Assembly: GCF_023161665.1 (NCBI RefSeq)
Contig: NZ_JALNTW010000001.1
Location: forward strand, 417,061-481,060
Source of the DNA: Shewanella sp. 1CM18E
GTDB lineage: Bacteria > Pseudomonadota > Gammaproteobacteria > Enterobacterales > Shewanellaceae
Direction: 5' to 3'
DNA length: 64,000 nucleotides
Part shown: piece after piece, positions 1-8,503 of the stretch
How the letters are laid out: the number at the start of each line of letters is the position of its first letter
Numbering within the stretch: position 1 is the stretch's first letter
The notes under the pieces: generated by a model
What the model was told of the DNA's origin: nothing
Seen by the model: the letters and a program-made list of their open reading frames with translations, nothing else
The model's database searches: none
Program-made: the position numbers and the translations under genes

Positions 1-2320
1 CCCATTCAGGCTTATGCCATGCTCGCTCAGCTAGCATTAGCACCCTTGGGTACATCATGTATTCAGCCACATCATCACTGCGGACGGTCTCACTCCAAAG
101 CTGACCTTGGATCCCTGCAAAACCGATAGACTGTTTTAATGGGCTACTGGTGACTTTACCTGATTCATCTTTTTGAATGGTATCGTCAGCCTCAAATGGC
201 AGATTCTCAATATCGGTCCACTGCTCTGCATTTGCCGGCAAGTTCCCCGGCATAAAGCTGTGGATCTTTTTTGAGTTAGTATTGCGGCTCGCCCAGTAAT
301 AGCCATGCTCTTTAGGGTCTGCCTCATAAGGGAAGTCAAAATACAAAACTTCTGGCTGACTTAATACCGCATGCCAACCCAAGTTTGCTTGTTGATGTGC
401 TCGCTTGTGTCCGCCATGGGCAACAACATCCCAGATATTAGACTGCGCTTTGCTTGGCATATTCTCCGGACGAGTATGGCTCATACCATCACTCCAGCCC
501 GCAGCTTCTATACCTTTATCAGCCAATAACTTAGCGGTTCTTTCGATAAAGTATGCCCCTAGCTCGTCCATGCTAGTGACTCCTTTGTCATTATTTGCGA
601 CAAAAGCCTTACAAAGCGGAGACTCAATCCAAGCCCCTGCGGTTTCATCAGCACCTATATGATATAAATCAAGTGGCACACCTGCCGCTTTGTGCATAGC
701 CGCTATTTCATCAATCACCTTATCAATAAAGGTGAAGGTGGACTCCATACACACATTTAAGGTGTTGTCATTGTAATACTGGATTGATGAGTAAACGGTT
801 TCGTCTTGGCTGTCAGATAGCAAAAATTGATCTGCCGCTTGCTGGTCACCTTGGGCAACTAACTTACGGTACCTTGACTCCATCGACTTAATCGCCGCGC
901 GAGAATGTCCAGGCATATCCATCGATGGGATCACCTGTATTTGTCTTGCGTTCGCGTATTTAAGAATTTCGATATAATCTGCTTTGCTGTAGTAACCATT
1001 CACTTTAGCGTCGCTAAATGGCCCACTACCAAGTTGTGGCAATAAACAAGTATCTTCATTTAGGTCGTGACAACGCTTGCTGCCCACCTCTGTTAACTCT
1101 GGTAGACCGTCAATTTCTAAACGCCAACCTTCATCATCAGCCATATGAAGATGTAACTTATTTAGCTTATAGGCTGCCATTTGATCTAACAGATCTAGAA
1201 TTAACTGCTTACTATGGAAGTTACGTGAAACATCAACATGCATGCCACGAAAGTCATAGCGAGGAGAATCGCTTACTATGACAGGACTGACGGTCAGTTC
1301 ATTGGCATCAACTAAAGCCGCTATTGAGGCTAAACCGTAAGAGAAACCAGCGTTATCTGCGGCAAAGATTTGGATCTTGTCTGCCGAAATATCCAAATGA
1401 TACTGGCCTGCAGCAGTACTTGAAGTTAATGGTAATAACTCTGTCTGAATACCTTGCTCGCTTTGACCTACACCAATACGTGCAAGCCTTTGTAAAGCCG
1501 CTTCAACAACTGACGGTTCAACGTCATTGAACAGCAGGTTTAACCCCGGTTTTAATGAAACTGCAGGCTTATCAGCTTTAACTGCTAGCTTGGTTGGCGT
1601 GGGTAAAATGCTATTAGTAGCTAATGCAGCATTAACCGGTGTGTCGAGGTTATTTTTGTACAGTACGCTACTTGTTGCCCATTCAAGTTTATCTGTCTCG
1701 CGGCGCTTATATTGGGTTTCACTGTCAGTGAACGCGGTAACATACGGGCGTACTTCCATCCCAGTTTCAGGGTCTACGCCTAATTGTGTACTACGAATAA
1801 TGACCGGTTCTAAACCGTCAGCAACAATGTAATAGTTTGGCATAGCGTCGATTTCAGATAATTGCCAAAGCTCTCCACGAAATTGGATTGTAGTTGTTTG
1901 ACCTTTTTTAAGGCCTTTAAAACCCGCGGCAGGTGTTATTTTGTGCAGATCACCTTGCACTCGAGTGATCGCAAACTCATCGCCAACAATGCTTTGGATC
2001 GGCCGCATTTGCGAATAATAGATAGACCAATCTTTACTGTCGATATCGATAGCTGAAGTTAGATCAATTTCAGCGAGGAAGCAGCGGCCGTCACTTGCGT
2101 CTTTGTCACAATTATCATCGGGAACATTAGAGATAACGCTATAGCGTATATCCAATGTTTCACCCATTTTATTTAGCAGCGCTTGAGTTATTCCAGTCTC
2201 AGAGTTAGTGGCTTCTACACTAACGCTCGCGGGGGCACTTTGCTCATCGACTTCCTTCTTTGAGCACGCACTTGCCGACATTGCAATTGCAACTGCTGCA
2301 ACGACCAATTTAATCTTCAT
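1..2320 (-). CDS. hex: beta-N-acetylhexosaminidase (GH20) lipoprotein, 3' end cut by window edge
   Basis: Open reading frame of 773 codons running off the left edge, so the C-terminus is missing. It removes terminal GlcNAc from chitin oligosaccharides. The N-terminus is a lipoprotein signal with lipobox SASAC (Cys19), so it is probably anchored in an outer-membrane leaflet. The GH20 barrel is clear: the catalytic pair sits in HIGADETAGAW (Asp558, Glu559), preceded by a PSIDMPGHSRA segment and followed by GWSDG and, near the edge, GQLWSE and RAWHKPEW. The start is ATG at 2320, 25 bp after the chemoreceptor gene, so it is the third gene of a leftward operon. The usual GH20 family ends not far beyond RAWH, so probably about 100 residues are lost. 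The function is firm. The symbol follows the Shewanella nag cluster from memory. Confidence 0.93.
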   Translation of the reverse strand, partial: MKIKLVVAAVAIAMSASACSKKEVDEQSAPASVSVEATNSETGITQALLNKMGETLDIRYSVISNVPDDNCDKDASDGRCFLAEIDLTSAIDIDSKDWSIYYSQMRPIQSIVGDEFAITRVQGDLHKITPAAGFKGLKKGQTTTIQFRGELWQLSEIDAMPNYYIVADGLEPVIIRSTQLGVDPETGMEVRPYVTAFTDSETQYKRRETDKLEWATSSVLYKNNLDTPVNAALATNSILPTPTKLAVKADKPAVSLKPGLNLLFNDVEPSVVEAALQRLARIGVGQSEQGIQTELLPLTSSTAAGQYHLDISADKIQIFAADNAGFSYGLASIAALVDANELTVSPVIVSDSPRYDFRGMHVDVSRNFHSKQLILDLLDQMAAYKLNKLHLHMADDEGWRLEIDGLPELTEVGSKRCHDLNEDTCLLPQLGSGPFSDAKVNGYYSKADYIEILKYANARQIQVIPSMDMPGHSRAAIKSMESRYRKLVAQGDQQAADQFLLSDSQDETVYSSIQYYNDNTLNVCMESTFTFIDKVIDEIAAMHKAAGVPLDLYHIGADETAGAWIESPLCKAFVANNDKGVTSMDELGAYFIERTAKLLADKGIEAAGWSDGMSHTRPENMPSKAQSNIWDVVAHGGHKRAHQQANLGWHAVLSQPEVLYFDFPYEADPKEHGYYWASRNTNSKKIHSFMPGNLPANAEQWTDIENLPFEADDTIQKDESGKVTSSPLKQSIGFAGIQGQLWSETVRSDDVAEYMMYPRVLMLAERAWHKPEW

Positions 2321-2345
2321 GACTTTCCTTATTCTATATTCTTAT

Positions 2346-3833
2346 TTATAAGCGGAACGATTTAACTAACTCTCGTAATCTCTCCCCCTGTAGAAATAGT
2401 CGATCGCTAGATTGAGCTAATCTTTCGCTATCCGTTGAAGCCGCCCCAGACGAGGCAACTAAGTCATTTAAGCTAACGGATATACTTGATGTAACTTCAG
2501 TCTGCTCTTTAGCTGCAGCAGAAACATCGAGGTTCATATTGCTAATATTCGATACAATTTCAGATACTTTTGTTAGTAAGCATTTTATTTCGTTTGAATG
2601 CAATACAGCTTTATCTGACATATTTTTGCTTGAATGCATGGTTTGCACTGTGTTTTTAACACTGAGCTGCACCATCTGGATCATCTTCTGAATTTCACCC
2701 GTTGCTTGTTGTGTGCGGCTTGCTAAGGTTCTCACCTCATCAGCTACAACCGCAAAACCTCGGCCTTGTTCTCCAGCTCTTGCCGCCTCAATAGCCGCAT
2801 TTAGCGCTAGTAAATTTGTTTGCTCAGCAATTGCATTGATCACTACCACTACTTCATCAATCTTTTGGGTTTCTAACTGCAACTGCTCAACAGATTGTGC
2901 CGACAATGTAAGCTCTTGTGCAAGACTCTCACTTAATGCTAGCCCTGAGTCAAACTCACTATAACTATGTTCGACCTTTCTATCGGCATCTGTGGCGGCA
3001 TCTGCAGTTGCCCCAGCATAAGCAGCAACATCATTAGCGCGGCTATTTAGCTGCGTCATCGCGGTAACAGCGGCTTCAGCATCGACTAACTGTGACTGAA
3101 CACGTTGATGGTTAACACTTGATAGTTTTCCAAGCGACTCTGCATCGCTAAGGATCTGTTCAGAGGTCTCATTAACTTTGGAAATACTCTGATGGATCTG
3201 ACTGACAAATTGATTAAATGAAGCGGCAAGCCGGCCCACTTCATCTTGGCTTTCTACAGGTAACTTATGACTTAAATCGCCATCACCACAGGCTATTTCA
3301 TCCATTGCATGAACAATATGCGCCAACGGAGTTGTTACTAATACCTTTAATATGACGTATATGGCGCCAAGGCTAAGCAATAGAATCAAGGTAGCCATTA
3401 ACATATAAGTCATTAATAAATCGCTCAATGCAGACTGCATATATAAGGCTGAAAATGTAATATCCATCTGGCCGGTAGATTTACCGTTATTAGTAAAGTT
3501 AAGCGTATGCTGGCTTAAATTATCAGCGTTAACTGCAGCACTTTGTTTCACTGAACCTATATCTTGGCCACGATGGTCTTGCAGTGAAATAGCATAGATC
3601 TGCGGTGATTTTAGTAATGCAGATAAAACCGCGTCTATTTGCTCAAAATCATAATTGAATACTGGCTGCGCCAAGGTCACTTCAAGGCTGGCTAATGAGT
3701 TAGCTTGATAATCTACAAACTCTTGCTGCAACCGAGATTTTTCCAGCCAATAGGCAGCCGTGAATAAAATACTAATGACAATAAATAGTGCGCTGGCTAA
3801 ACCAATCTGAACTTTTAATGAGATAGATTTCAT
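2346..3833 (-). CDS. methyl-accepting chemotaxis protein
   Basis: 495-residue transmembrane chemoreceptor. TM1 is about residues 9-29, followed by a short periplasmic sensor region of about 110 residues, TM2 at about 141-164, HAMP at about 165-215, then a long helical cytoplasmic domain. The highly conserved hairpin tip that docks CheA/CheW is at about 337-367 ([20 protein letters not shown] and [12 protein letters not shown]). The gene starts directly after the stop of the upstream solute-binding-like gene (TAAATG, no spacer), which implies translational coupling. It sits between that gene and the hexosaminidase inside a putative NagR regulon. I infer that it steers cells toward chitin-derived sugars. 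A GlcNAc-regulon chemoreceptor is known from Shewanella, but the ligand here is not shown by sequence. Confidence 0.92.
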   Translation of the reverse strand: MKSISLKVQIGLASALFIVISILFTAAYWLEKSRLQQEFVDYQANSLASLEVTLAQPVFNYDFEQIDAVLSALLKSPQIYAISLQDHRGQDIGSVKQSAAVNADNLSQHTLNFTNNGKSTGQMDITFSALYMQSALSDLLMTYMLMATLILLLSLGAIYVILKVLVTTPLAHIVHAMDEIACGDGDLSHKLPVESQDEVGRLAASFNQFVSQIHQSISKVNETSEQILSDAESLGKLSSVNHQRVQSQLVDAEAAVTAMTQLNSRANDVAAYAGATADAATDADRKVEHSYSEFDSGLALSESLAQELTLSAQSVEQLQLETQKIDEVVVVINAIAEQTNLLALNAAIEAARAGEQGRGFAVVADEVRTLASRTQQATGEIQKMIQMVQLSVKNTVQTMHSSKNMSDKAVLHSNEIKCLLTKVSEIVSNISNMNLDVSAAAKEQTEVTSSISVSLNDLVASSGAASTDSERLAQSSDRLFLQGERLRELVKSFRL

Positions 3834-4691
3834 TTAATTCACACCCTCAATATCAAACAAATCCAGCCATAATTCAGGGCGATTAACCGGGGTTAGCTTA
3901 TGTAAACCTGGCGTGTCGATTCGAATAATAGCTCGCTGGTTAAAATTAGCTTTTGCATAAAGCTCTTCGATTTTAAAGTACTGATTATATTGCTCATCAA
4001 AACTGCCATCCGTCACCATGGCCTCTAACCCTTGCAATAAATCTTTAGCTAATTGCGGCTGCGACGGTGAAACAAAGAAATAAGCTGGAGAGCGATATTG
4101 CAGTAGTACGCGCTCATCTACTTTAAGTGCAGGGTCTGGGTGCTTATTTAGCTCCTGCCAAATTTCTTGAGCGCCTAAGGCCAGGTAGTCGAACCGTCCC
4201 CCCTCTAACATTGGGTATAAGTTCTTATACTTATAGCTGGTGACGATAGGTAAATTGGCAGACTTAATAATGTCGGCATCTGGCCAATAATGGTTTTGCC
4301 CTGCTGTAAATTCAGCAAAATCTTGGCGATTAGCAATGGCATTAAATTGTTGTTGCGACTCTTTACGGATGATAAGTAATCGATTACCGAGCAAGCCTTT
4401 AAAGATTGGAATACGGATTGGTAAAAGCTGCTCTTCAAGTGGTAATGAGGTCATACTCCAAAATACATCAATGTTCCCCGCTAGCGACTCTTCAACTTTG
4501 CGTTTTTGGTTCATTTCTGTGGTAATTTCGGTGACTTGATACTCACTATCAACTCTATTTAATGCAGCATTCATAAGCTGTAATTGCCAGCTATCAGGAA
4601 TGGTGGTGTTTACCGTCTTTGCGCCAACGGCATGACTTGAGATAAGGACTGGAAACAGCATCAGTACTATGAAAAAACGTGTTTTAATCAT
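3834..4691 (-). CDS. periplasmic solute-binding-like protein (SBP family 3 type), chemoreceptor partner
   Basis: 285 residues with an N-terminal signal peptide (MIKTRFFIVLMLFPVL...SHAVGA). The rest has the layout of a bacterial extracellular solute-binding protein, family 3-like, with segments such as GGRFDYLALGAQEIW and PAYFFVSPSQPQLAKDLLQGLE. No ABC permease or ATPase is nearby. The stop codon abuts the ATG of the methyl-accepting chemotaxis gene, so the likely role is to bind a ligand in the periplasm and present it to that receptor rather than to feed a transporter. It is the first gene of the leftward unit that also holds the hexosaminidase, about 256 bp downstream of a LacI-type operator. 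The family assignment is moderate and the ligand is unknown. Confidence 0.75.
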   Translation of the reverse strand: MIKTRFFIVLMLFPVLISSHAVGAKTVNTTIPDSWQLQLMNAALNRVDSEYQVTEITTEMNQKRKVEESLAGNIDVFWSMTSLPLEEQLLPIRIPIFKGLLGNRLLIIRKESQQQFNAIANRQDFAEFTAGQNHYWPDADIIKSANLPIVTSYKYKNLYPMLEGGRFDYLALGAQEIWQELNKHPDPALKVDERVLLQYRSPAYFFVSPSQPQLAKDLLQGLEAMVTDGSFDEQYNQYFKIEELYAKANFNQRAIIRIDTPGLHKLTPVNRPELWLDLFDIEGVN

Positions 4692-4789
4692 CTTTTAGTA
4701 CTCCACTTAAAACCTGAAAATAGACGTTAACGCTTCGATGCTATAGCAGGTAAAAATATCTTTAAGCTTATAATTATTATGGCCTTTTG

Positions 4790-4823
4790 AAAAAAATGGC
4801 CGAGTGCTATTAAACACTCGGCC
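4790..4823 (-). terminator. intrinsic-terminator-like hairpin in the leader of the solute-binding/chemoreceptor/hex operon
   Basis: On the minus strand GGCCGAGTG (4823-4815) pairs perfectly with CACTCGGCC (4806-4798) across an 8-base loop, then seven U follow (4796-4790). No minus-strand gene lies upstream of it, so it falls in the 5' leader of the gene starting at 4691. The 3' arm GGCC plus U tract could instead pair with AAAAGGCC at 4788-4781, giving a competing fold. Confidence 0.6.
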
Positions 4824-4946
4824 CACAATAGTTTCTGGGGAGAGACTATATAGGAGTAACAAACATATTCGTTTGTTTAAAAACATAAAGTAGGAGACCT
4901 CATCCTCTTCATGTAGACCTTACAAACAACCTGTCACACAAGCAGA

Positions 4947-4960
4947 TGACAACGCTGTCA
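4947..4960. promoter_or_regulatory. LacI-type (NagR) operator, copy 1
   Basis: TGACAACGCTGTCA: TGACA and TGTCA arms around a 4-base centre with CG in the middle, the form bound by LacI-family regulators. The palindrome extends to ATGACA...TGTCAT. It is identical to the copies at 5095 and 12857. By position it serves the leftward operon starting at 4691. Confidence 0.8.
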
Positions 4961-5094
4961 TTTATGAACATACACAAACTTGAACAATATATCTACATTT
5001 TTTTGACACTTTTATTTCTTTATTTAACTGAACAAACTTAATAACTGTATAACTAAGGTTACAAAGCATAAAACAGAAGCAAGAAACAATATCA

Positions 5095-5108
5095 TGACAA
5101 CGCTGTCA
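5095..5108. promoter_or_regulatory. LacI-type (NagR) operator, copy 2
   Basis: Same 14-base sequence TGACAACGCTGTCA, 83 bp upstream of the GTG start of the permease gene at 5191. By position it serves the rightward unit permease - SapC - halogenase-like protein. Confidence 0.8.
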
Positions 5109-5190
5109 ACAATTGATAACATCGAGTCAATTCAACAAAGCTATTTAGTAAGAGAGCAAGGTTTAAATAACGCTAGAGGTTAACATTCAA

Positions 5191-6084
5191 GTGCGGCTAG
5201 AACGGCAAGAGCATTCAATTACTTACATATCCATTGCTATGATGTTGATAGCATTTTGGTTTGTATTTGTTTATAGCAAAACCGATGGTATAGAGTTAGT
5301 AACTCAATACCTACACTACTGTGGCTTGGGCATATTAGGTGCCATTTTTGCTAACTCTACTGGGGCCGGTGGCGGTGTAATATTTATACCCGCTTTTAAT
5401 AGCTTAGGCTTTAGCAACGAACAAAGCTTGGCTACATCTTTTGCAATACAATGTTTTGGCATGACCACAGGTGCAATTAGTTGGCTGCACTATTATATGC
5501 AAAGTCAAAAGCAACAGTGGCAACAACTCCCCCTTCTATTAGCCATATTAATACCGCTTTCTATCGCTGGATTATGGACTGTAGAAGCACTAAACATTTC
5601 TTCTATCAACAATCTAGAACAATCTTTTAGCCTATTTTCTATTGCTCTTGGCTGCGCCCTTCTTTTTAACCACTTTAATCACTCAAATAAGCGTAATAGC
5701 TCACAACCAACTTTTAGCATCAAAAAGGCGGACTTGGTAATTCTTGGGGCAATCACTTATTTTGGCGGCATGATCACCGCTTGGTTGTCCGTTGGCGTGG
5801 GCGAACTCATTGTTATCTATTTACTTTTAAAAAGAGTTGAAGCAACGTTAGCGGTAGCAACAGGCGTAATTGTGACAGCCGCAACAGTATGGAGCACAGC
5901 TGGGCTGCATTTTAGCGCCAACAGCGATACCTATTTTAGCGTTGTAGCCGTAGCAGCCCCTGGGGCGGTATTAGGAGCGCTTATGGCTAAAAAGCTTGCA
6001 CTATTTTTACCGATAAAAACATTAAAGCTATTTTTCGCGGCTTGGATCATTCTGTCAGGTGTTGCGATATTAATAATGGAATAA
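5191..6084 (+). CDS. TauE/SafE family membrane permease
   Basis: 297-residue polytopic membrane protein. The N-terminal half contains the glycine-rich stretch NSTGAGGGVIFIPAF typical of TauE/SafE (former DUF81) transporters. A similar glycine-rich helix pattern recurs in the second half (YFGGMITAWLSVGVGELIVI), consistent with the duplicated fold. Family members are linked to export or uptake of sulfonates, sulfite and other organic anions, but the substrate cannot be read here. The start is GTG at 5191 with AGAGG about ten bases upstream. It is first in a rightward unit under operator copy 2, followed after 80 bp by SapC. Its place in a GlcNAc regulon suggests a chitin-related solute, which is inference. 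Confidence 0.82.
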   Translation: MRLERQEHSITYISIAMMLIAFWFVFVYSKTDGIELVTQYLHYCGLGILGAIFANSTGAGGGVIFIPAFNSLGFSNEQSLATSFAIQCFGMTTGAISWLHYYMQSQKQQWQQLPLLLAILIPLSIAGLWTVEALNISSINNLEQSFSLFSIALGCALLFNHFNHSNKRNSSQPTFSIKKADLVILGAITYFGGMITAWLSVGVGELIVIYLLLKRVEATLAVATGVIVTAATVWSTAGLHFSANSDTYFSVVAVAAPGAVLGALMAKKLALFLPIKTLKLFFAAWIILSGVAILIME

Positions 6085-6164
6085 GAAGCAACTTTTTAGC
6101 TGAGATAAAAAACTCAAACTTAGGTCAAACTCAATAAACAAATAATAATTAGAGGTAAATCAAC

Positions 6165-6890
6165 ATGGCAAATATCGTTCCACTGAACTTTGAACACCAT
6201 CTGCAAATGCGCATAAACGACTCTAAAGATTTTAGCCGCTTTTCTGATCAGCACCTTATACCGGTGGTTTTCCATGAGTTCCATCATCTAGCTTCCGAGT
6301 TCCCACTTGTTTTCGTAAAAAATACTGAAACAGGTCAGTTTATCCCCGTTGCAATGATGGGCATAAAACCAGATTTAAATTTGTATTGTCAAACACCTAA
6401 CTGGCCAGCAAGTGTTTACCCAAAGGGGTTCAACAATGCGCCTCTTTCACTAGTCAAAACGGATAATGATGGCGCTAATGTTCTTGTATGTGTCGATACT
6501 GACAGCCCTCTTATTTCATCTGTCGAAAACCAAGGAAATCGCCTTTTTAACGATAACAAAGAGCAGAGTGACTTCTTAAAAAAACGTACTGAAGCACTTC
6601 TTGATATCGCAGCCTTGAATGAACAAACAACAAACGTTTGCCAGCTACTAGCATCAAAAAGTTTATTCACCGCAAAGCAACTAACAGTAAAACTTTTGAA
6701 TAGTAAACAGCCGATTAATATTAATGGAGTTTACGTTATTGATGAGCAGGCTTTAAACCAACTAAGTGACGAAGATTTCCTCTCATTAAAAGCTAACGGT
6801 TTGCTACCTTTGATCTATGCACATCTAGTATCACTGCAGCAGATATCACGCCTTATCGAGCTACAGAATAAATACGACCTAACCCACTAA
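6165..6890 (+). CDS. SapC family protein
   Basis: 241 residues, no signal peptide or membrane segment. It matches the SapC family by eye: an N-terminal HEFHHLASEFPLVFVKN segment, then PVAMMGIKPDLNLY and WPASVYPKGFNNAPLSLV. SapC was named from a Campylobacter surface-layer locus, but in marine Alteromonadales and Caulobacterales it usually sits beside TonB receptors and tryptophan-halogenase-like genes in glycan-use loci. Its molecular role is not established. A good Shine-Dalgarno (AGAGGT) precedes ATG 6165. It is second in the rightward unit. Confidence 0.85.
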   Translation: MANIVPLNFEHHLQMRINDSKDFSRFSDQHLIPVVFHEFHHLASEFPLVFVKNTETGQFIPVAMMGIKPDLNLYCQTPNWPASVYPKGFNNAPLSLVKTDNDGANVLVCVDTDSPLISSVENQGNRLFNDNKEQSDFLKKRTEALLDIAALNEQTTNVCQLLASKSLFTAKQLTVKLLNSKQPININGVYVIDEQALNQLSDEDFLSLKANGLLPLIYAHLVSLQQISRLIELQNKYDLTH

Positions 6891-6969
6891 TATATCCAAG
6901 TCTGCCGAAGGTAATGTAATTCTTCACCGACGGCAGCTTACTTTTCTCAACTAAAGATAGGTTTTAACT

Positions 6970-8487
6970 ATGATGACCGCTCCCCCTCAAGAAATAATCA
7001 TTGTCGGTGGTGGAACTGCAGGCTGGATGAGCGCTAGCCTACTTTTTCATGCTTGGGGTCATTTAGGCTGCAAAATTACTGTAATGGATTCAGTGGAGAT
7101 CCCGAAAATTGGCGTGGGTGAAGGTTCCACTCCGGCATTAAAACGTTTTTTTGAAACTCTTGCTATTGATGAATCAGAATGGATGCCAAAGTGCAATGCT
7201 ACATATAAGTGTGGTATTAGTTTTCCAAATTGGGCATCAACCTCATCTAAAAATAGTTATTTCCACCCTTTTTACTCCAACATTGACCTTAAAACAGGTA
7301 AAGCATTTATCCATAATACAGATTTAAGACGCCAAGGCTTCTTAGTTGATGAACATCCAGATAATTACTGGCTACAGAGTTTTCTTGCTAAGGAGAACCG
7401 CTCTCCTAAAACGACTATTCAACTAAATGGTGTTATGGAATATGGCTATCATTTTGACTCAGCTTTATTAGGAGAATACCTGAAAAACAGAGCTAAAAAT
7501 TTAGGTGTGGTGCATCTATCCGATACTGTAACCCAAGTAAATATGAATAGCAGTAATCAGATAAAACAACTAATAACAGCATCAGGGCGGAAGCTTGAAT
7601 CAGAGTTATTTATCGACTGCACAGGTTTTAGTGCATTATTGATAAGTAAGACGTTAAAAACGGCTTATAAAAGCTACGCTGACGGCTTACTAAACGACAG
7701 TGCAATCGCAATCCCATCAAACATAGATCTTACGAAGCCGATTCCACCATTCACAGAGTCAACTGCATTAAGTTGCGGCTGGGCATGGAAAATCCCCCTA
7801 AGTAGTCGCTATGGTAACGGCTATGTTTACTCGTCTAAACATATTACTCCTGAAGATGCGGAAGCAGAACTAAGGGCTCATATAGGTGTAAGTTGTAATG
7901 GAATGCCTGCAAAGCATTTATCTATGCGTTTAGGCCGAGTTGAAAAGCATTGGAATAAAAATGTGTTAGCTGTTGGCCTTTCTCAGGGCTTTATCGAGCC
8001 ACTTGAAGCGACTGCGCTAATGTCAGTGCAATTTACTTTAGAGGAATTTATTAACAGTTACTCTAGTGACAACCAGCAGAAGAAAAAATGCTTCAACACT
8101 AAAATTAATAACATGCTTGATGCGATTAAAGACTATATTCAGGCTCACTACTTTTTAAATACTCGTGACGATAGCCAGTATTGGTCTGACGCTCGCAATA
8201 TCGATACTTGCTCAAGCAAATTGAGAAAAATTATCGATGTATGGGACCAACCTACTGGAGATTTAGAACAAATACTGGCCGACACCAACAGCCTTACAGC
8301 GTACTTGACCCCAAGTTGGTATTGCTTACTCGCTGGTAAAGGACGCTTTAATCAAGTGGCGATGGAGCCTTTAGTAAATGAAAAAGCCGTTAGTGTCGAT
8401 AGTATTAAGCATTACTTTAATACTGTCACTCGACACTTTCCGCCTCATAAACAACAGTTACAAGCTCTTTATGGGCAACAATGGTAA
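6970..8487 (+). CDS. tryptophan halogenase family flavoprotein (copy 1)
   Basis: 505 residues of the flavin-dependent tryptophan halogenase family. The N-terminal FAD-binding Rossmann motif is IIVGGGTAGWMSA, followed by IGVGEGSTP. The lysine that contacts the hypohalous acid in PrnA (Lys79 there) is kept as Lys80 in CNATYKCGI. The halogenase motif WxWxIP is intact (Trp271-Ala-Trp273-Lys-Ile-Pro276). GLSQGFIEPLEATAL is the usual late FAD segment. A second in-frame ATG follows at 6973, so the start is uncertain by one codon. It is the last gene of the rightward unit and converges on a paralog with only 16 bp between stops. The substrate is unknown; location in a glycan regulon argues against antibiotic biosynthesis. 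Confidence 0.88.
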   Translation: MMTAPPQEIIIVGGGTAGWMSASLLFHAWGHLGCKITVMDSVEIPKIGVGEGSTPALKRFFETLAIDESEWMPKCNATYKCGISFPNWASTSSKNSYFHPFYSNIDLKTGKAFIHNTDLRRQGFLVDEHPDNYWLQSFLAKENRSPKTTIQLNGVMEYGYHFDSALLGEYLKNRAKNLGVVHLSDTVTQVNMNSSNQIKQLITASGRKLESELFIDCTGFSALLISKTLKTAYKSYADGLLNDSAIAIPSNIDLTKPIPPFTESTALSCGWAWKIPLSSRYGNGYVYSSKHITPEDAEAELRAHIGVSCNGMPAKHLSMRLGRVEKHWNKNVLAVGLSQGFIEPLEATALMSVQFTLEEFINSYSSDNQQKKKCFNTKINNMLDAIKDYIQAHYFLNTRDDSQYWSDARNIDTCSSKLRKIIDVWDQPTGDLEQILADTNSLTAYLTPSWYCLLAGKGRFNQVAMEPLVNEKAVSVDSIKHYFNTVTRHFPPHKQQLQALYGQQW

Positions 8488-8503
8488 CAGCCTCCCAAAA
8501 GGA

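Larger units (their letters stand above)
4692..5190. promoter_or_regulatory. divergent regulatory region of the chitin locus
   Basis: About 500 bp between two divergent units. It carries two copies of the LacI-type operator (4947-4960 and 5095-5108), one for each direction by position. On the minus strand, between operator and start codon 4691, lies a strong hairpin followed by seven U residues (4790-4823). No gene is visible here. Confidence 0.7.

Noticed and set aside
1018..1832. Plus-strand ORFs over the first 2 kb
   Set aside because: They are antisense to the GH20 hexosaminidase, whose frame is open to the window edge and carries the catalytic motif.
6902..6936. Terminator between SapC and the halogenase-like gene (CTGCCG/CGGCAG)
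   Set aside because: Short stem, 23-base loop and only a weak pyrimidine tract; read-through within the unit is more likely.
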